From: Pseudomonadota bacterium
Lineage (GTDB): Bacteria; Pseudomonadota; Alphaproteobacteria; Micavibrionales; UBA2020
Reading direction: 5' to 3'
Assembly (NCBI GenBank): GCA_023444705.1
Contig: JAEXMB010000017.1
Coordinates: forward strand, 1 to 22,045
DNA: 22,045 bases
Shown here: one piece after another, positions 8,247 through 16,800 of the stretch
Layout of the letters: each line of letters begins with the position of its first letter
Position numbering within the stretch: position 1 is the first letter of the stretch
Position numbers and translations under genes: made by a program
Notes under the pieces: generated by a model
The model's input: the letters and a program-made list of their open reading frames with translations, nothing else
The model's database searches: none
Told to the model about the DNA's origin: nothing

Positions 8247-10401
8247 GGCCCGCATCGCGCTCTGGGCCCTGTGTGGGGTGGTTGCCGTCTTTGCCGCGCT
8301 GACAGTGCTGTCGGTGCAGCCGGTGTCGCAATCCCTGCGTGCCATCGCGGCAGAGGCGCAGACGCAGCGCATCGTGGACCGTAACGGCATGGCGCTGACC
8401 ATGACCTATCAAAACCGCTGGAACACCGACGACTACGTGCCGCTTTATGAGATGCCGGCATTTTTGAAAGACGCATTCGTGTTTTCCGAGGACAAGCGGT
8501 TTTTTGACCATCGCGGTGTCGACTGGCGCGCGCGCATGGCGGCGGTGGCGCAGAACCTCGGCAATCTGCAGGTCATACGCGGCGCCAGCACCATTACCGA
8601 GCAGGTCGTGCGCATGATCACGCCGCGCCCGCGCACGGTATGGTCGAAATGGCTGGAGGGGGTCGAGGCTCTGTGCCTTGAGGCAGCGGCGGGCAAGGCG
8701 GATATTCTCGAATTCTATCTCAACGAAGTGCCCTACGCCGCCAACCGGCGCGGGGCCGTGCAGGCGGCGCGCTATTACTTCGCGCGCGATTTACATACCC
8801 TGACGGCCAAGGAAATGCTGGCGCTTGTGGTACTGGTGCGCGCGCCATCCGCACGCGATCTTTACGCCAATCCGCAAGGTATTGAAAAGCCGGTTCAGGC
8901 CCTGGCCGACGACATGCTGGCTGCGGGCCTCATTGATGAAACGTTGCGTCGCGAGATTGCGGCCCAGGAGATCCGCCCCGTGCGGGCTGCTATACCTGTC
9001 GACGCACGTCACTTCGCACGCTATATCCGCCAGCAGCCTGCGGGCGGGCAGAACACCTTGCGCACGACGCTTGACGCGACCTTGCAGGCGCAGGTGCAGG
9101 GCATCATCAACGCGCGGGTCAAATCGCTTGCCACCAAGAACGTGCATAACGCCGCCGCCATCGTGATCGACCATACCTCCGGCGAGGTGCTGGCATGGGT
9201 ATCTGCCGATGCCGACGGCACGCCCGCCGCCGAAATCGACGCCGTGCTGGCCCCGCGCCAGCCGGGATCGGCAATGAAACCGTTTGTTTATGCGCTGGCA
9301 CTGGAAAAGGGCTGGAGTGCCGCGACGCTGGTTGATGACGCGCCGCTGGCCGATGCGGTGGGGGCGGGGCTGCACCGCTTTCGCAATTACAGCGGCAGTT
9401 ATTACGGGCCGGTGACGGTGCGTGAGGCGCTTGGCAATTCGCTGAACATTCCGGCATTGCTGGCTATCCGCCATGCGAGCACGGTTGCTTATATGAATTC
9501 GCTGCTGGCGCTTGGTTTTACCACGCTGACCGAGCGGGCGGACGTGTATGACGAAGGGCTCGCCCTTGGGAACGGCGCGGTCAGTTTATTTGAGCTTGCG
9601 CGTGCTTATGCGGCGCTGGCCAATATGGGGCAATACCATCCGTTGCATGTCGTCATGGATGGCGATGCCCTGACAGCAGGCAAGCGGATTTACAGCCCTG
9701 AAACAGCATCCATTATTTCCGATATCCTGTCCGATCCCTCCGCGCGCAGGCTGGAATTTGGCGACGACAGCATCCTCAACTATCCCGTGCAGACAGCGGC
9801 CAAGACGGGGACATCAACCGATTACCGCGACGCCTGGACGATGGCCTATAACGACCGCTATGTCGTGGGGGTATGGATGGGTAACCTCGACTATACGCCG
9901 ATGAACAATGTCACGGGGTCGACAGGTCCGGCACTTGCGGTGCGCAGCATTTTCTCCGTCCTCAACCGCGGGCGCGAACAGCGCGGCCTGTATATGAGCC
10001 CGCGCCTGGTCAGCCGCGACGTCTGCGTGCGTCCGCTCGACAAAAACGGGGAATGCCCCATGCGCACGGAATGGTTTGCGCATGACAATATACCGGCGCA
10101 AAACACGCCACCAAAGCCTGCGGCGCAGGCCAATCCTGTCATCGTGCGCCCGACGCAGGGCCTGCAGATCGCCTATGATCCGCGTATTCCCGCCGACAGC
10201 CAGAAGTTCCGCTTTGAAATGACCGGCCTTTCGGCGGGCATGCGCGTGCAATGGTACCTTAACGGTGACCTGCTGCGTGGGGACCGTGAAGGGCGTTATC
10301 TCTGGCAGGTCAGGCGGGGTAAATACCGCCTTGCGGCACTGGTCATTGATGCGGATGGAAAAAGCCGCGCGCTGGCTCCGGTCGAATTCATGGTGAAGTA
10401 G
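8227..10401 (+). CDS. pbpC: Penicillin-binding protein 1C (bifunctional murein synthase)
   Basis: A 724-residue inner-membrane protein that polymerises and cross-links peptidoglycan. A short basic N-terminus and one membrane anchor (about 11-31) are followed by a family-51 glycosyltransferase domain: SEDKRFFDHRGVDW with catalytic Glu88, GASTITEQVVRM (119-130), and ILEFYLNEVPYA (160-171). The transpeptidase domain has all three motifs: SAMK (nucleophile Ser348, Lys351), SLN (405-407) and KTGTS (526-530). The C-terminal ~90 residues form the BiPBP_C domain that is diagnostic of PBP1C (MRVQWYLNGDLL and RGKYRLAALVIDADG visible). The ATG lies inside the macroglobulin gene's 3' end in the +1 frame. 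PBP1C is taken to repair the wall where the macroglobulin deals with an invading protease. Catalytic residues all look intact. Confidence 0.95.
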   Translation: MLSIRRKARIALWALCGVVAVFAALTVLSVQPVSQSLRAIAAEAQTQRIVDRNGMALTMTYQNRWNTDDYVPLYEMPAFLKDAFVFSEDKRFFDHRGVDWRARMAAVAQNLGNLQVIRGASTITEQVVRMITPRPRTVWSKWLEGVEALCLEAAAGKADILEFYLNEVPYAANRRGAVQAARYYFARDLHTLTAKEMLALVVLVRAPSARDLYANPQGIEKPVQALADDMLAAGLIDETLRREIAAQEIRPVRAAIPVDARHFARYIRQQPAGGQNTLRTTLDATLQAQVQGIINARVKSLATKNVHNAAAIVIDHTSGEVLAWVSADADGTPAAEIDAVLAPRQPGSAMKPFVYALALEKGWSAATLVDDAPLADAVGAGLHRFRNYSGSYYGPVTVREALGNSLNIPALLAIRHASTVAYMNSLLALGFTTLTERADVYDEGLALGNGAVSLFELARAYAALANMGQYHPLHVVMDGDALTAGKRIYSPETASIISDILSDPSARRLEFGDDSILNYPVQTAAKTGTSTDYRDAWTMAYNDRYVVGVWMGNLDYTPMNNVTGSTGPALAVRSIFSVLNRGREQRGLYMSPRLVSRDVCVRPLDKNGECPMRTEWFAHDNIPAQNTPPKPAAQANPVIVRPTQGLQIAYDPRIPADSQKFRFEMTGLSAGMRVQWYLNGDLLRGDREGRYLWQVRRGKYRLAALVIDADGKSRALAPVEFMVK

Positions 10402-10413
10402 GGGGCAGAAGGG

Positions 10414-10422
10414 TGCTATAGT
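10414..10422 (+). promoter_or_regulatory. Possible extended -10 element upstream of recQ
   Basis: TGCTATAGT fits an extended -10 (TGn followed by TATAgT). It lies in the 50-base gap between pbpC and recQ, 30 bases before the recQ ATG. No good -35 is seen 17 bases upstream, which extended -10 promoters can tolerate. It could give recQ and the SET gene their own transcript. Confidence 0.3.
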
Positions 10423-10451
10423 CCAACAATCACCCATGCCCGTTACAAGAG

Positions 10452-12296
10452 ATGCCCGCCGTGCCAGAGCTTTATTCCACCCCGCCTTCTTCCGACCTGA
10501 GTGCGCGCGCGCTGGATATTCTGCAGAAAACATACGGCTTTCAGGCGTTTCGTGGCGCACAGGGCGAGATTATCCGGCATATCGCCGGCGGGCAGCACGC
10601 TTTTGTGCTGATGCCCACGGGCGGCGGAAAATCATTGTGCTATCAAATTCCGTCGTTGTTGCGCGCAGGCGCGGGTATCGTCATTTCCCCACTGATTGCC
10701 CTGATGCAAAACCAGGTCGATGCGTTGCGCGAGCTTGGCATCCGCGCGGCCGCCATCAATTCCGGCGTTGCGGGCAGGGATATTGCCGCCGCCAAGGATG
10801 CGCTGTTGCGCGGGGAGCTTGATCTTCTCTATGTCGCGCCTGAACGCCTGTTGATGGATGACTTTCTTGCCCTTCTCGACGAAGCGCCGGTGGCGCTTTT
10901 CGCCATCGACGAAGCGCATTGCGTGTCGCAATGGGGCCATGATTTCAGACCGCATTACAAGCAGCTCTCCCTGCTGGCCGAACGCTATCCCGCCGTGCCG
11001 CGCATCGCCCTGACGGCAACTGCTGACGCGCCCACACGGCGCGACATTATCGATTGTCTCAAGCTTGGCGAGGGGCGTGAATTTGTGGCGGGGTTTGACC
11101 GGCCCAACATTCACTATACCATCGCCGTCAGGGATAATGCGCGCGCGCAAGTGCTGCGCTTTATCAAAGACAACCATGCCAATGACAGTGGCATTGTCTA
11201 TTGCCTGTCACGCAAGCTGACCGAAGAAACGGCCCAATGGCTGTGCAACGAGGGATTTGACGCCTTGCCCTATCACGCGGGGCTTGATGCGCAAACGCGC
11301 GCGCGCAACCAGGACCGCTTTCTCAAGGAAGAAAAAGTTATCATGGTCGCCACGATCGCCTTTGGCATGGGGATCGACAAGCCCGATGTGCGCTTCGTGG
11401 CGCATATGACGATCCCCAAGAATATCGAGGCCTATTATCAGGAGACAGGCCGCGCGGGCCGCGACGGCATGCTGTCGAACGCGCTGATGATCTATGGCGC
11501 GCAGGATGCGGTGATGCAGCGCAATTTCATCGAAGAGTCTGCGGCACCCGATGCACAAAAGCGCATCGAACATCAAAAACTTAACGCCTTGCTTGGGCTG
11601 TGCGAAACGGCGGTCTGCAGGCGGCAGGTGCTGCTGGATTATTTTGGCGACACTTGCGCGCCGTGCGGCAATTGCGATACCTGCCTGTCGCCGCCGCAAA
11701 CCTTTGACGGTACTATTGCCGCGCAAAAAGCCTTGTCTGCGGTTTACCGTACCGACCAGCGGTTCGGGGTTGGCTACCTTACCTCGGTTTTGCTGGGCGT
11801 TGCGGATGATGAGCGCATCGCGCGCCTTGGGCATGACAAGACCAGCACCTTTGGCATCGGCACGGAATTCAGCAAAGCCGAATGGCAGGCGATTTTCCGC
11901 CAGCTTGTCGCGCTGAATTTCCTCAGCGTCGATGCCGATCACGGCGGTCTGCGCATGACAGCACAGGGGCAGGAGTTTCTCAGGAACAAGAAAACCCTCA
12001 GCCTCCGTCGCCCCGAAACAGGACGCGGCAGAAAAGCGAGAACCTCGGTCCGCGCGCTGGCGGATGATGCGAACATCGATCAGGCGCTCCTTGCCGAACT
12101 CAAGGCCGCCCGCATGGCGCTGGCGCGCGCGCAGGGCGTGCCGCCCTATGTCATCTTTCATGACAAGACGCTGTACGACATGGCCGCGCGCAAGCCTCAA
12201 ACACTTGGTCAAATGGCGCATCTCCACGGCATCGGCGAACAAAAACTCGCCAAATACGGCGAGACGTTTCTGAACGTTATCATCGGGCAGGAGTGA
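10452..12296 (+). CDS. recQ: ATP-dependent DNA helicase RecQ
   Basis: A 614-residue 3'-5' DNA helicase for recombination and fork repair. Motif 0 is at 28-37 (YGFQAFRGAQ), Walker A at 54-61 (MPTGGGKS, Lys60), the DEAH box at 153-156 followed by CVSQWGHDFRP (the RecQ aromatic-rich loop), then LTATADAPTRRDI, and motif VI as QETGRAGRDG. The zinc-binding subdomain has the four expected Cys in the pattern CRRQVLLDYFGDTCAPCGNC plus DTC. A winged-helix region follows, then a C-terminal HRDC domain (about 533-610, ending in LHGIGEQKLAKYG). Length and order match E. coli RecQ. The ATG at 10452 has a purine run directly abutting it rather than at normal spacing; the GTG at 10461 lies at a better distance and is an alternative start, removing only three residues. 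Confidence 0.96.
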   Translation: MPAVPELYSTPPSSDLSARALDILQKTYGFQAFRGAQGEIIRHIAGGQHAFVLMPTGGGKSLCYQIPSLLRAGAGIVISPLIALMQNQVDALRELGIRAAAINSGVAGRDIAAAKDALLRGELDLLYVAPERLLMDDFLALLDEAPVALFAIDEAHCVSQWGHDFRPHYKQLSLLAERYPAVPRIALTATADAPTRRDIIDCLKLGEGREFVAGFDRPNIHYTIAVRDNARAQVLRFIKDNHANDSGIVYCLSRKLTEETAQWLCNEGFDALPYHAGLDAQTRARNQDRFLKEEKVIMVATIAFGMGIDKPDVRFVAHMTIPKNIEAYYQETGRAGRDGMLSNALMIYGAQDAVMQRNFIEESAAPDAQKRIEHQKLNALLGLCETAVCRRQVLLDYFGDTCAPCGNCDTCLSPPQTFDGTIAAQKALSAVYRTDQRFGVGYLTSVLLGVADDERIARLGHDKTSTFGIGTEFSKAEWQAIFRQLVALNFLSVDADHGGLRMTAQGQEFLRNKKTLSLRRPETGRGRKARTSVRALADDANIDQALLAELKAARMALARAQGVPPYVIFHDKTLYDMAARKPQTLGQMAHLHGIGEQKLAKYGETFLNVIIGQE

Positions 12297-12303
12297 AGCT
12301 GAC

Positions 12304-12753
12304 ATGTCCAGAAAAGACATCTATGCGCTGGATCGTAAAAAGGGGCTTTACCTCAAACAGACACGTGCAAAAGGGCGTGGTGTGTTTTGCGTCAGCGATA
12401 TAGAAGAGGGGGAGATTGTGGAGATTTCGCCTGCGCTTGTTCTTGACGAGGGGGCAACGGCCTATGCCGAGCAAACCATCCTTCATGATTACAAGTTCAA
12501 GATAGGCGATCTGTCACACCGCCAGCGCGCGCTCTTTCGCATCGCAACGCCCGAGAAAAGTTGCTGTATCGTCATGGGCATGATGGCCTTCTGCAATCAT
12601 GACGAAAACCCCAATGCCGATATTTTCTGGGAGGAAGACGAAGGCACGGCCTACCACTTCCTTGAAGCTTCACGCCGGATACCAAAAAATACAGAAATAT
12701 GCACCAACTACGGGCGCGGATGGTTTAGCAAGCGCAAGCAGAACCGCAAATAG
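12304..12753 (+). CDS. Small SET-domain protein (putative lysine methyltransferase)
   Basis: A 149-residue protein that is almost only a SET domain. Visible motifs: RGVFCVSDIEEGEIVE (26-40), the SAM-binding FCNHDENPNA (96-105, equal to the NHS/C motif of SET enzymes), and RRIPKNTEICTNYG (124-137, equal to the ELTxDYG motif, with Asn replacing the usual Asp before the catalytic Tyr136). The C-terminus is basic (SKRKQNRK). Bacterial stand-alone SET proteins are thought to methylate lysines on ribosomal or nucleoid proteins; no substrate can be named here. An AGGAG at 12289-12293, inside the end of recQ, lies 10 bases before the ATG. The 7-base gap to recQ supports co-transcription, although a functional link to recQ is not implied. 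Confidence 0.85.
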   Translation: MSRKDIYALDRKKGLYLKQTRAKGRGVFCVSDIEEGEIVEISPALVLDEGATAYAEQTILHDYKFKIGDLSHRQRALFRIATPEKSCCIVMGMMAFCNHDENPNADIFWEEDEGTAYHFLEASRRIPKNTEICTNYGRGWFSKRKQNRK

Positions 12754-12779
12754 GCAGCGAATAGAGAGAAAGCCTGCTT

Positions 12780-13526
12780 TTATTTACCCAGCACAAAATC
12801 CAGTAATCCTTGAAAATCGCTGGACGTAGCGTTCGGCAGCGCGCCGAGCTTTTCGTCAGGCAGATTAAAGCGGTTTACCCAATATGTCGGAAAGCCAAAA
12901 CTTTTGGCCCCATATGCATCCCATCCCCCGAAAGCGGCAAAGACGATCTCGTTCTTGGACAAGCCCAAATGTTCTATACCAAGTTCGTAGGCTTGGGGAT
13001 CTGGCTTGTAAGTGCTATTCGCCGCCGTGCTGAGTAATTCATCAAACAACGCCTCTATCCCGGCATTTTCTGCGTTGGCACGCAGCATCTTTTCACTGAA
13101 GTTTGCGATAGTGATAATTTTTATGCCGTGTGCGCGAAGCTTTTTCAGGCCGTCGACGGCATCCGGCCAGGGCTTGAGCGTCAAATAAGCATTCAGGAGT
13201 TGTTGCCGCTGCTTTGGTGTCGCGGTCAATTTCATGCTCTCAAGCGTATAGTCCAGCGCATCGGCCGTGACCTTAAAAAAATCTGCATGCTGATGTGTAA
13301 TAGAGCGAAGAAAGCCATATTCAAATTGTTTTGCACGCCACGCCTTGGTCACGTCCATGCCCTTTCCAGGGAAAACGCTTTCAACTGTAGGTACGATAGA
13401 ATTGGGATCGAAAATAACGAAGTAATCAAAAGCCACGGCTTTATAACGTGTGGACGCAGGCTCCGCATGGGCGGAGAAGCAAAGCAGAATACTCAACGCA
13501 AGCGCTACAAAGGCAGTACGAAACAT
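12780..13526 (-). CDS. Exported haloacid-dehalogenase-like protein with altered active site
   Basis: A 248-residue protein. Residues 1-21 are a good signal peptide (ending CFSAHA), unusual for this mostly cytoplasmic family. The rest follows type II 2-haloacid dehalogenases: nucleophile Asp34 (VAFDYFVIFD), Arg64 in KAWRAKQFEYGFLRS, Asn142 (IANFS), Lys174 (STYKPDPQAYELG), and Asp203 in GWDAYGAKSFGFPTYWVNR. Several residues fixed in the family are changed: the DAYGT start is DYFVI (Tyr, Gly and Thr lost), the SN pair is AN, and the SSNxWD element is AFGGWD. The start is the ATG at 13526, with GGGAAGA 7 bases upstream and the signal peptide immediately after. A haloacid substrate is therefore doubtful; a phosphatase or a non-catalytic role is possible. 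It is convergent with the SET gene. Confidence 0.85.
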   Translation of the reverse strand: MFRTAFVALALSILLCFSAHAEPASTRYKAVAFDYFVIFDPNSIVPTVESVFPGKGMDVTKAWRAKQFEYGFLRSITHQHADFFKVTADALDYTLESMKLTATPKQRQQLLNAYLTLKPWPDAVDGLKKLRAHGIKIITIANFSEKMLRANAENAGIEALFDELLSTAANSTYKPDPQAYELGIEHLGLSKNEIVFAAFGGWDAYGAKSFGFPTYWVNRFNLPDEKLGALPNATSSDFQGLLDFVLGK

Positions 13527-13843
13527 GGTCAATCTTCCCTTGGTGATCAAAATGACTGTCGAGAGATCTTTTATACGCGATCCTGTCAAAACAGGCACGA
13601 AGAGAGAATCGTCCTCGCGCGGGCTTGGCTGAGAGCCGATTTTTTCGCGCGTGTGCAAGTGTATGTAGCGGGTTCACCTGCCCGACATTCCGTAATAGAG
13701 GCGCAAGTGTGGATAACTTTTACCCTCGGCGGGTGGAAGGCTTGCAGGGGGGCAACTGTCTGCAAATAAAGTAAAAAAAGCTGACAGGGAATTTGTATAA
13801 TCATAGGGATTTTGATTTAATCCTTTTTGTGAACCACTTATTC
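13527..13843. other. Intergenic region between divergent genes
   Basis: This 317-base stretch separates the divergent HAD-like and inverse-autotransporter genes. It must hold the promoters of both. It contains no convincing gene; reading frames that cross it are parts of out-of-frame runs over neighbours. Visible items: the HAD ribosome-binding site next to 13526, a TATAAT hexamer at 13796-13801, and a purine-rich run (13767-13780) upstream of it. No strong inverted repeat with a T-tract was seen. Confidence 0.6.
13796..13801 (+). promoter_or_regulatory. TATAAT -10-like hexamer before gene A
   Basis: A perfect TATAAT lies 42 bases upstream of the ATG at 13844. No recognisable -35 sits at 16-18 bases (that position is A-rich), so it would need an activator or an A-tract/UP contribution. 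If it is a real -10, transcription would begin near 13808, which rules out the upstream TTG at 13793 as the start codon and supports 13844. Confidence 0.35.
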
Positions 13844-16800
13844 ATGATCGCCGCAGAAAAGGTCCTTTTTTCGTCAAGACGTTTTCTTTCTCGCGCCGTC
13901 TTGCCCGGGCCGTCGCTGTCGCGCCATTTGCTGACAGCGGCGATGCTGTGCTGTGCCTTTTTCCTTTCCCATATTGCGCTGGCGGCTGACGATAACAAAC
14001 CCGCGATGGACGGCGCATCGGCGCTTATACTTGAACAGTTGCAGGCGGCGGGTTCGGGCGATCCCGTGAATGCAGGCCTGCAACAGGCGGGCGAATATAG
14101 CGCCAATGCCATACGTGACGCCTTGCCCGCCGATGCTTATGTGCGCAAGCGCTACGGCAATGCGGCGGCGTGGCTGTCGGGGGCGTTGCGTGATACGGCG
14201 GCTGAAACAGTCAGCGGTTCAACGTTGCAGGGCGTGTTGAACGGCGTCGAACCCGCGGCGGGTGACATCGGCAACCGGCTGATGCTCAATGCGACAGGCC
14301 GTGCCATTGACGACGCCGCGCAAGGCGCGCGCGATACCGGCCTGCCGTTCCTGCGCAATCTCGAAGCGGAATACCAGTTGCAGCAGGGGGAAAAGCCGCA
14401 GTACAGCCTGCGCGCCATTGACGCCCTGTACGAAAGCCCCGATCTGCGCCACACGGTCTTTGCCGAAGGCGGCGTGTCCTATCGCGGCGGGCGCACCACG
14501 ACCAATGTGGGCAGCGGCTATCGCCTGATGAATGATGATGAAACATGGCTTTATGGCGTTAACGCCTTTTACGACCATGAGTGGGAGTATAAACATCACC
14601 GCGTCAGTCTGGGCGTGGATGCCACGAATACTGACCTGCGCGTTTTTGCCAACCGTTATGTGGCGCTGTCTGGCTGGCGCGACGCGCGGGCGGGGTACGA
14701 AGAAGTTGCGCTCAGCGGCTGGGATGCGGGCATTTCCGGCCCGATGCCGTTCTTGCGCGATCTGGAGGCCACAGGCACGGCCTTTACCTGGCAACGCCAC
14801 GACAGTCAGGATGATCTGCGCGGCTTGCGTTTGAACCTGGATTATACGCCGACGCCCAAGGTCGCGCTGGGTCTGGCCACCACGCAGGATTCTGACGGCG
14901 ATACGCAGGTGGCGGCCACCATCCGCTATAATTTCAACGCCGAAAAGCGCGAGCGCGAACGCAATGCCCAAAGTGTGCGCGACCTGCGGCTCAAGCGCGT
15001 GGACCGCGAAAACACCATCGTGACGCAACAGCGCGCTAAAAACGCTGTGGCGACGCTTGGTATCGTGGTGGACGAGACGACGGGCGCCAATCAGGTCATT
15101 GCGCCTGACAGTACGGTGTCGGCGCTGTCTGTCGGCCAACAGGTGCAGTATGACAGCCGTGTCGTTGTCTCGGGCGGGGCGGGGGATTACGCGCAGTTGC
15201 GCTTTGGCGATGGCGGTATCTTGCGCATTGGCAGCGATACGACGGTCGATATTGCCGTGGGGGTTGTCACCTTGGTCAGCGGCGTGGCGCAATATGTATC
15301 GGGGTCAACGAACGTGGTCGTCAACGTGCCGGGCGGCACCATTATTCTGACGGGGACTGACATTGACGTCTACAGCGCTGGCGCGACCTCGACCGTGCGC
15401 GTGCGCGACGGGCAGGTATCCGCCAATGGTGTGACGGTGAACAGCGGCGAGATTGCTGACGTCAGCGGCGGCGCCGTGGTGCTGGCGCCGGGATCGCCCG
15501 CCTATCAACAGCACAGGCAACAAGTTTACGCTCGTCTGGACAATGCAGATCCCACGCCCTTCGTCGCGGCCAAGGCCGCCCCTTATGTTTACCGCGATGT
15601 CTATGTGCAGTCAGCACCGGCGCAGGTCGGCGACGATTTGGTGCTGGGCATGGCCTTTTCAAAGGCGGTCACGCGTGTGGGCCCGGTGATGCTTGACTTT
15701 ACGCTCAACGGCGTCAGCCGCAGTGCCGCCTATCTGTCCGGCGACAATTCGACCACGCTGTTGTTCCGTTATGTGACGGTTGCGGCGGATGCCGGCGCGG
15801 GCGCGGTTGCGATTGACGATTTCACGCTCAACGGCGGTGGCGTGCAATCGGGCGCCATGCAGGCGGTCGTCTATGTGCCGCCCTCGTCGGCGTCCTTCCC
15901 GGGCGGGCCGGTGACGCCGGCGGACCTGACCGTTGCTGTGACTTCCGGCGCGGCGCCGACAACCTCCTCCAGCCCCATTGCCTATACGCTGACGTTCTCC
16001 GAAGCCGTGACGGGGCTGACGGCGGGCGATCTGGCGGTGAGCAACGGCACGGCGTCGGGGCTGTCGACGAGTGACAACGTTGTCTGGACGGTCAACGTGA
16101 CGCCGGGCAGTTTGGGTGCAGTGAGCGTGCAGGTGCCGGCGGGCGCCGCGCAATCGGCAGGCGGTGCCAACAACCTTGCGTCCAATACACTCAGTGTGAC
16201 TTACGATACCGGCCCCCCTACAGGCTACGCCGTGGCCTTCACGACCGATCCGATTGATGCTGGTAACGATACTGCGGCCGCGTTTGAACTAAGTGGTGCG
16301 GAGGTTGGCACGACTTACACCTATACCATCACCAGCTCGGCGGGCGGCGCGCCTGTAACCGGCAGCGCAAGCGTCAATGCCGCGACGATGTCCGTCACGG
16401 GCATCGACGTCACCGCGCTGGCGGATGGCACGCTGACTCTTTCCCTGACGCTAGAAAACACGCTGGGCGCTGGCGGGGTGGCGGTGAGCGATACGGTTGT
16501 CAAGAATACGGCGCCTTCGGGTTATGCCGTGGCCTTCACGACCGATCCAGTGACCGCCGCGAATGCAAGCTCGGCTGCGTTTGACCTGACATCGGCACAG
16601 GTAGGCGCCGATTATGCCTATAGCATCACATCAAGCGCGGGCGGTACTGCTGTAACGGGCAGCGGCACTGTCAATGCGGCCTCTATGCCATTGACGGGCA
16701 TTGACCTCAGCGCGCTGCCCGATGGCACACTCACGCTGTCGCTGGTCCTGACCAATGCCTTTGGCTCGGCGGGGGCGGCCGCGAGCGATACGGTGGTCAA

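Noticed and set aside
12754..12779. Possible terminator between the convergent SET and HAD genes
   Set aside because: Only a 4-base GCAG/CTGC pairing with a long loop precedes the T-rich stretch; too weak to call.
13128..13769. Plus-strand open frame crossing the HAD gene and the intergenic region
   Set aside because: It is opposite the HAD gene, which has clear family motifs and a signal peptide; its own translation resembles nothing.
13793..13843. TTG at 13793 as the start of gene A
   Set aside because: It overlaps a TATAAT hexamer, its purine run is only 2 bases away, and the extra 17 residues carry no signal; the ATG at 13844 is simpler, though not proven.
13865..13895. SRRFL in the long n-region of gene A considered as a twin-arginine export motif
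   Set aside because: The consensus needs one residue between RR and FL, and the hydrophobic core lies too far downstream; a Sec-type extended signal peptide fits better.
14219..15292. Minus-strand open frame over the beta-barrel and FecR region
   Set aside because: It overlaps the convincing inverse-autotransporter reading frame; no domain or start signal is visible.
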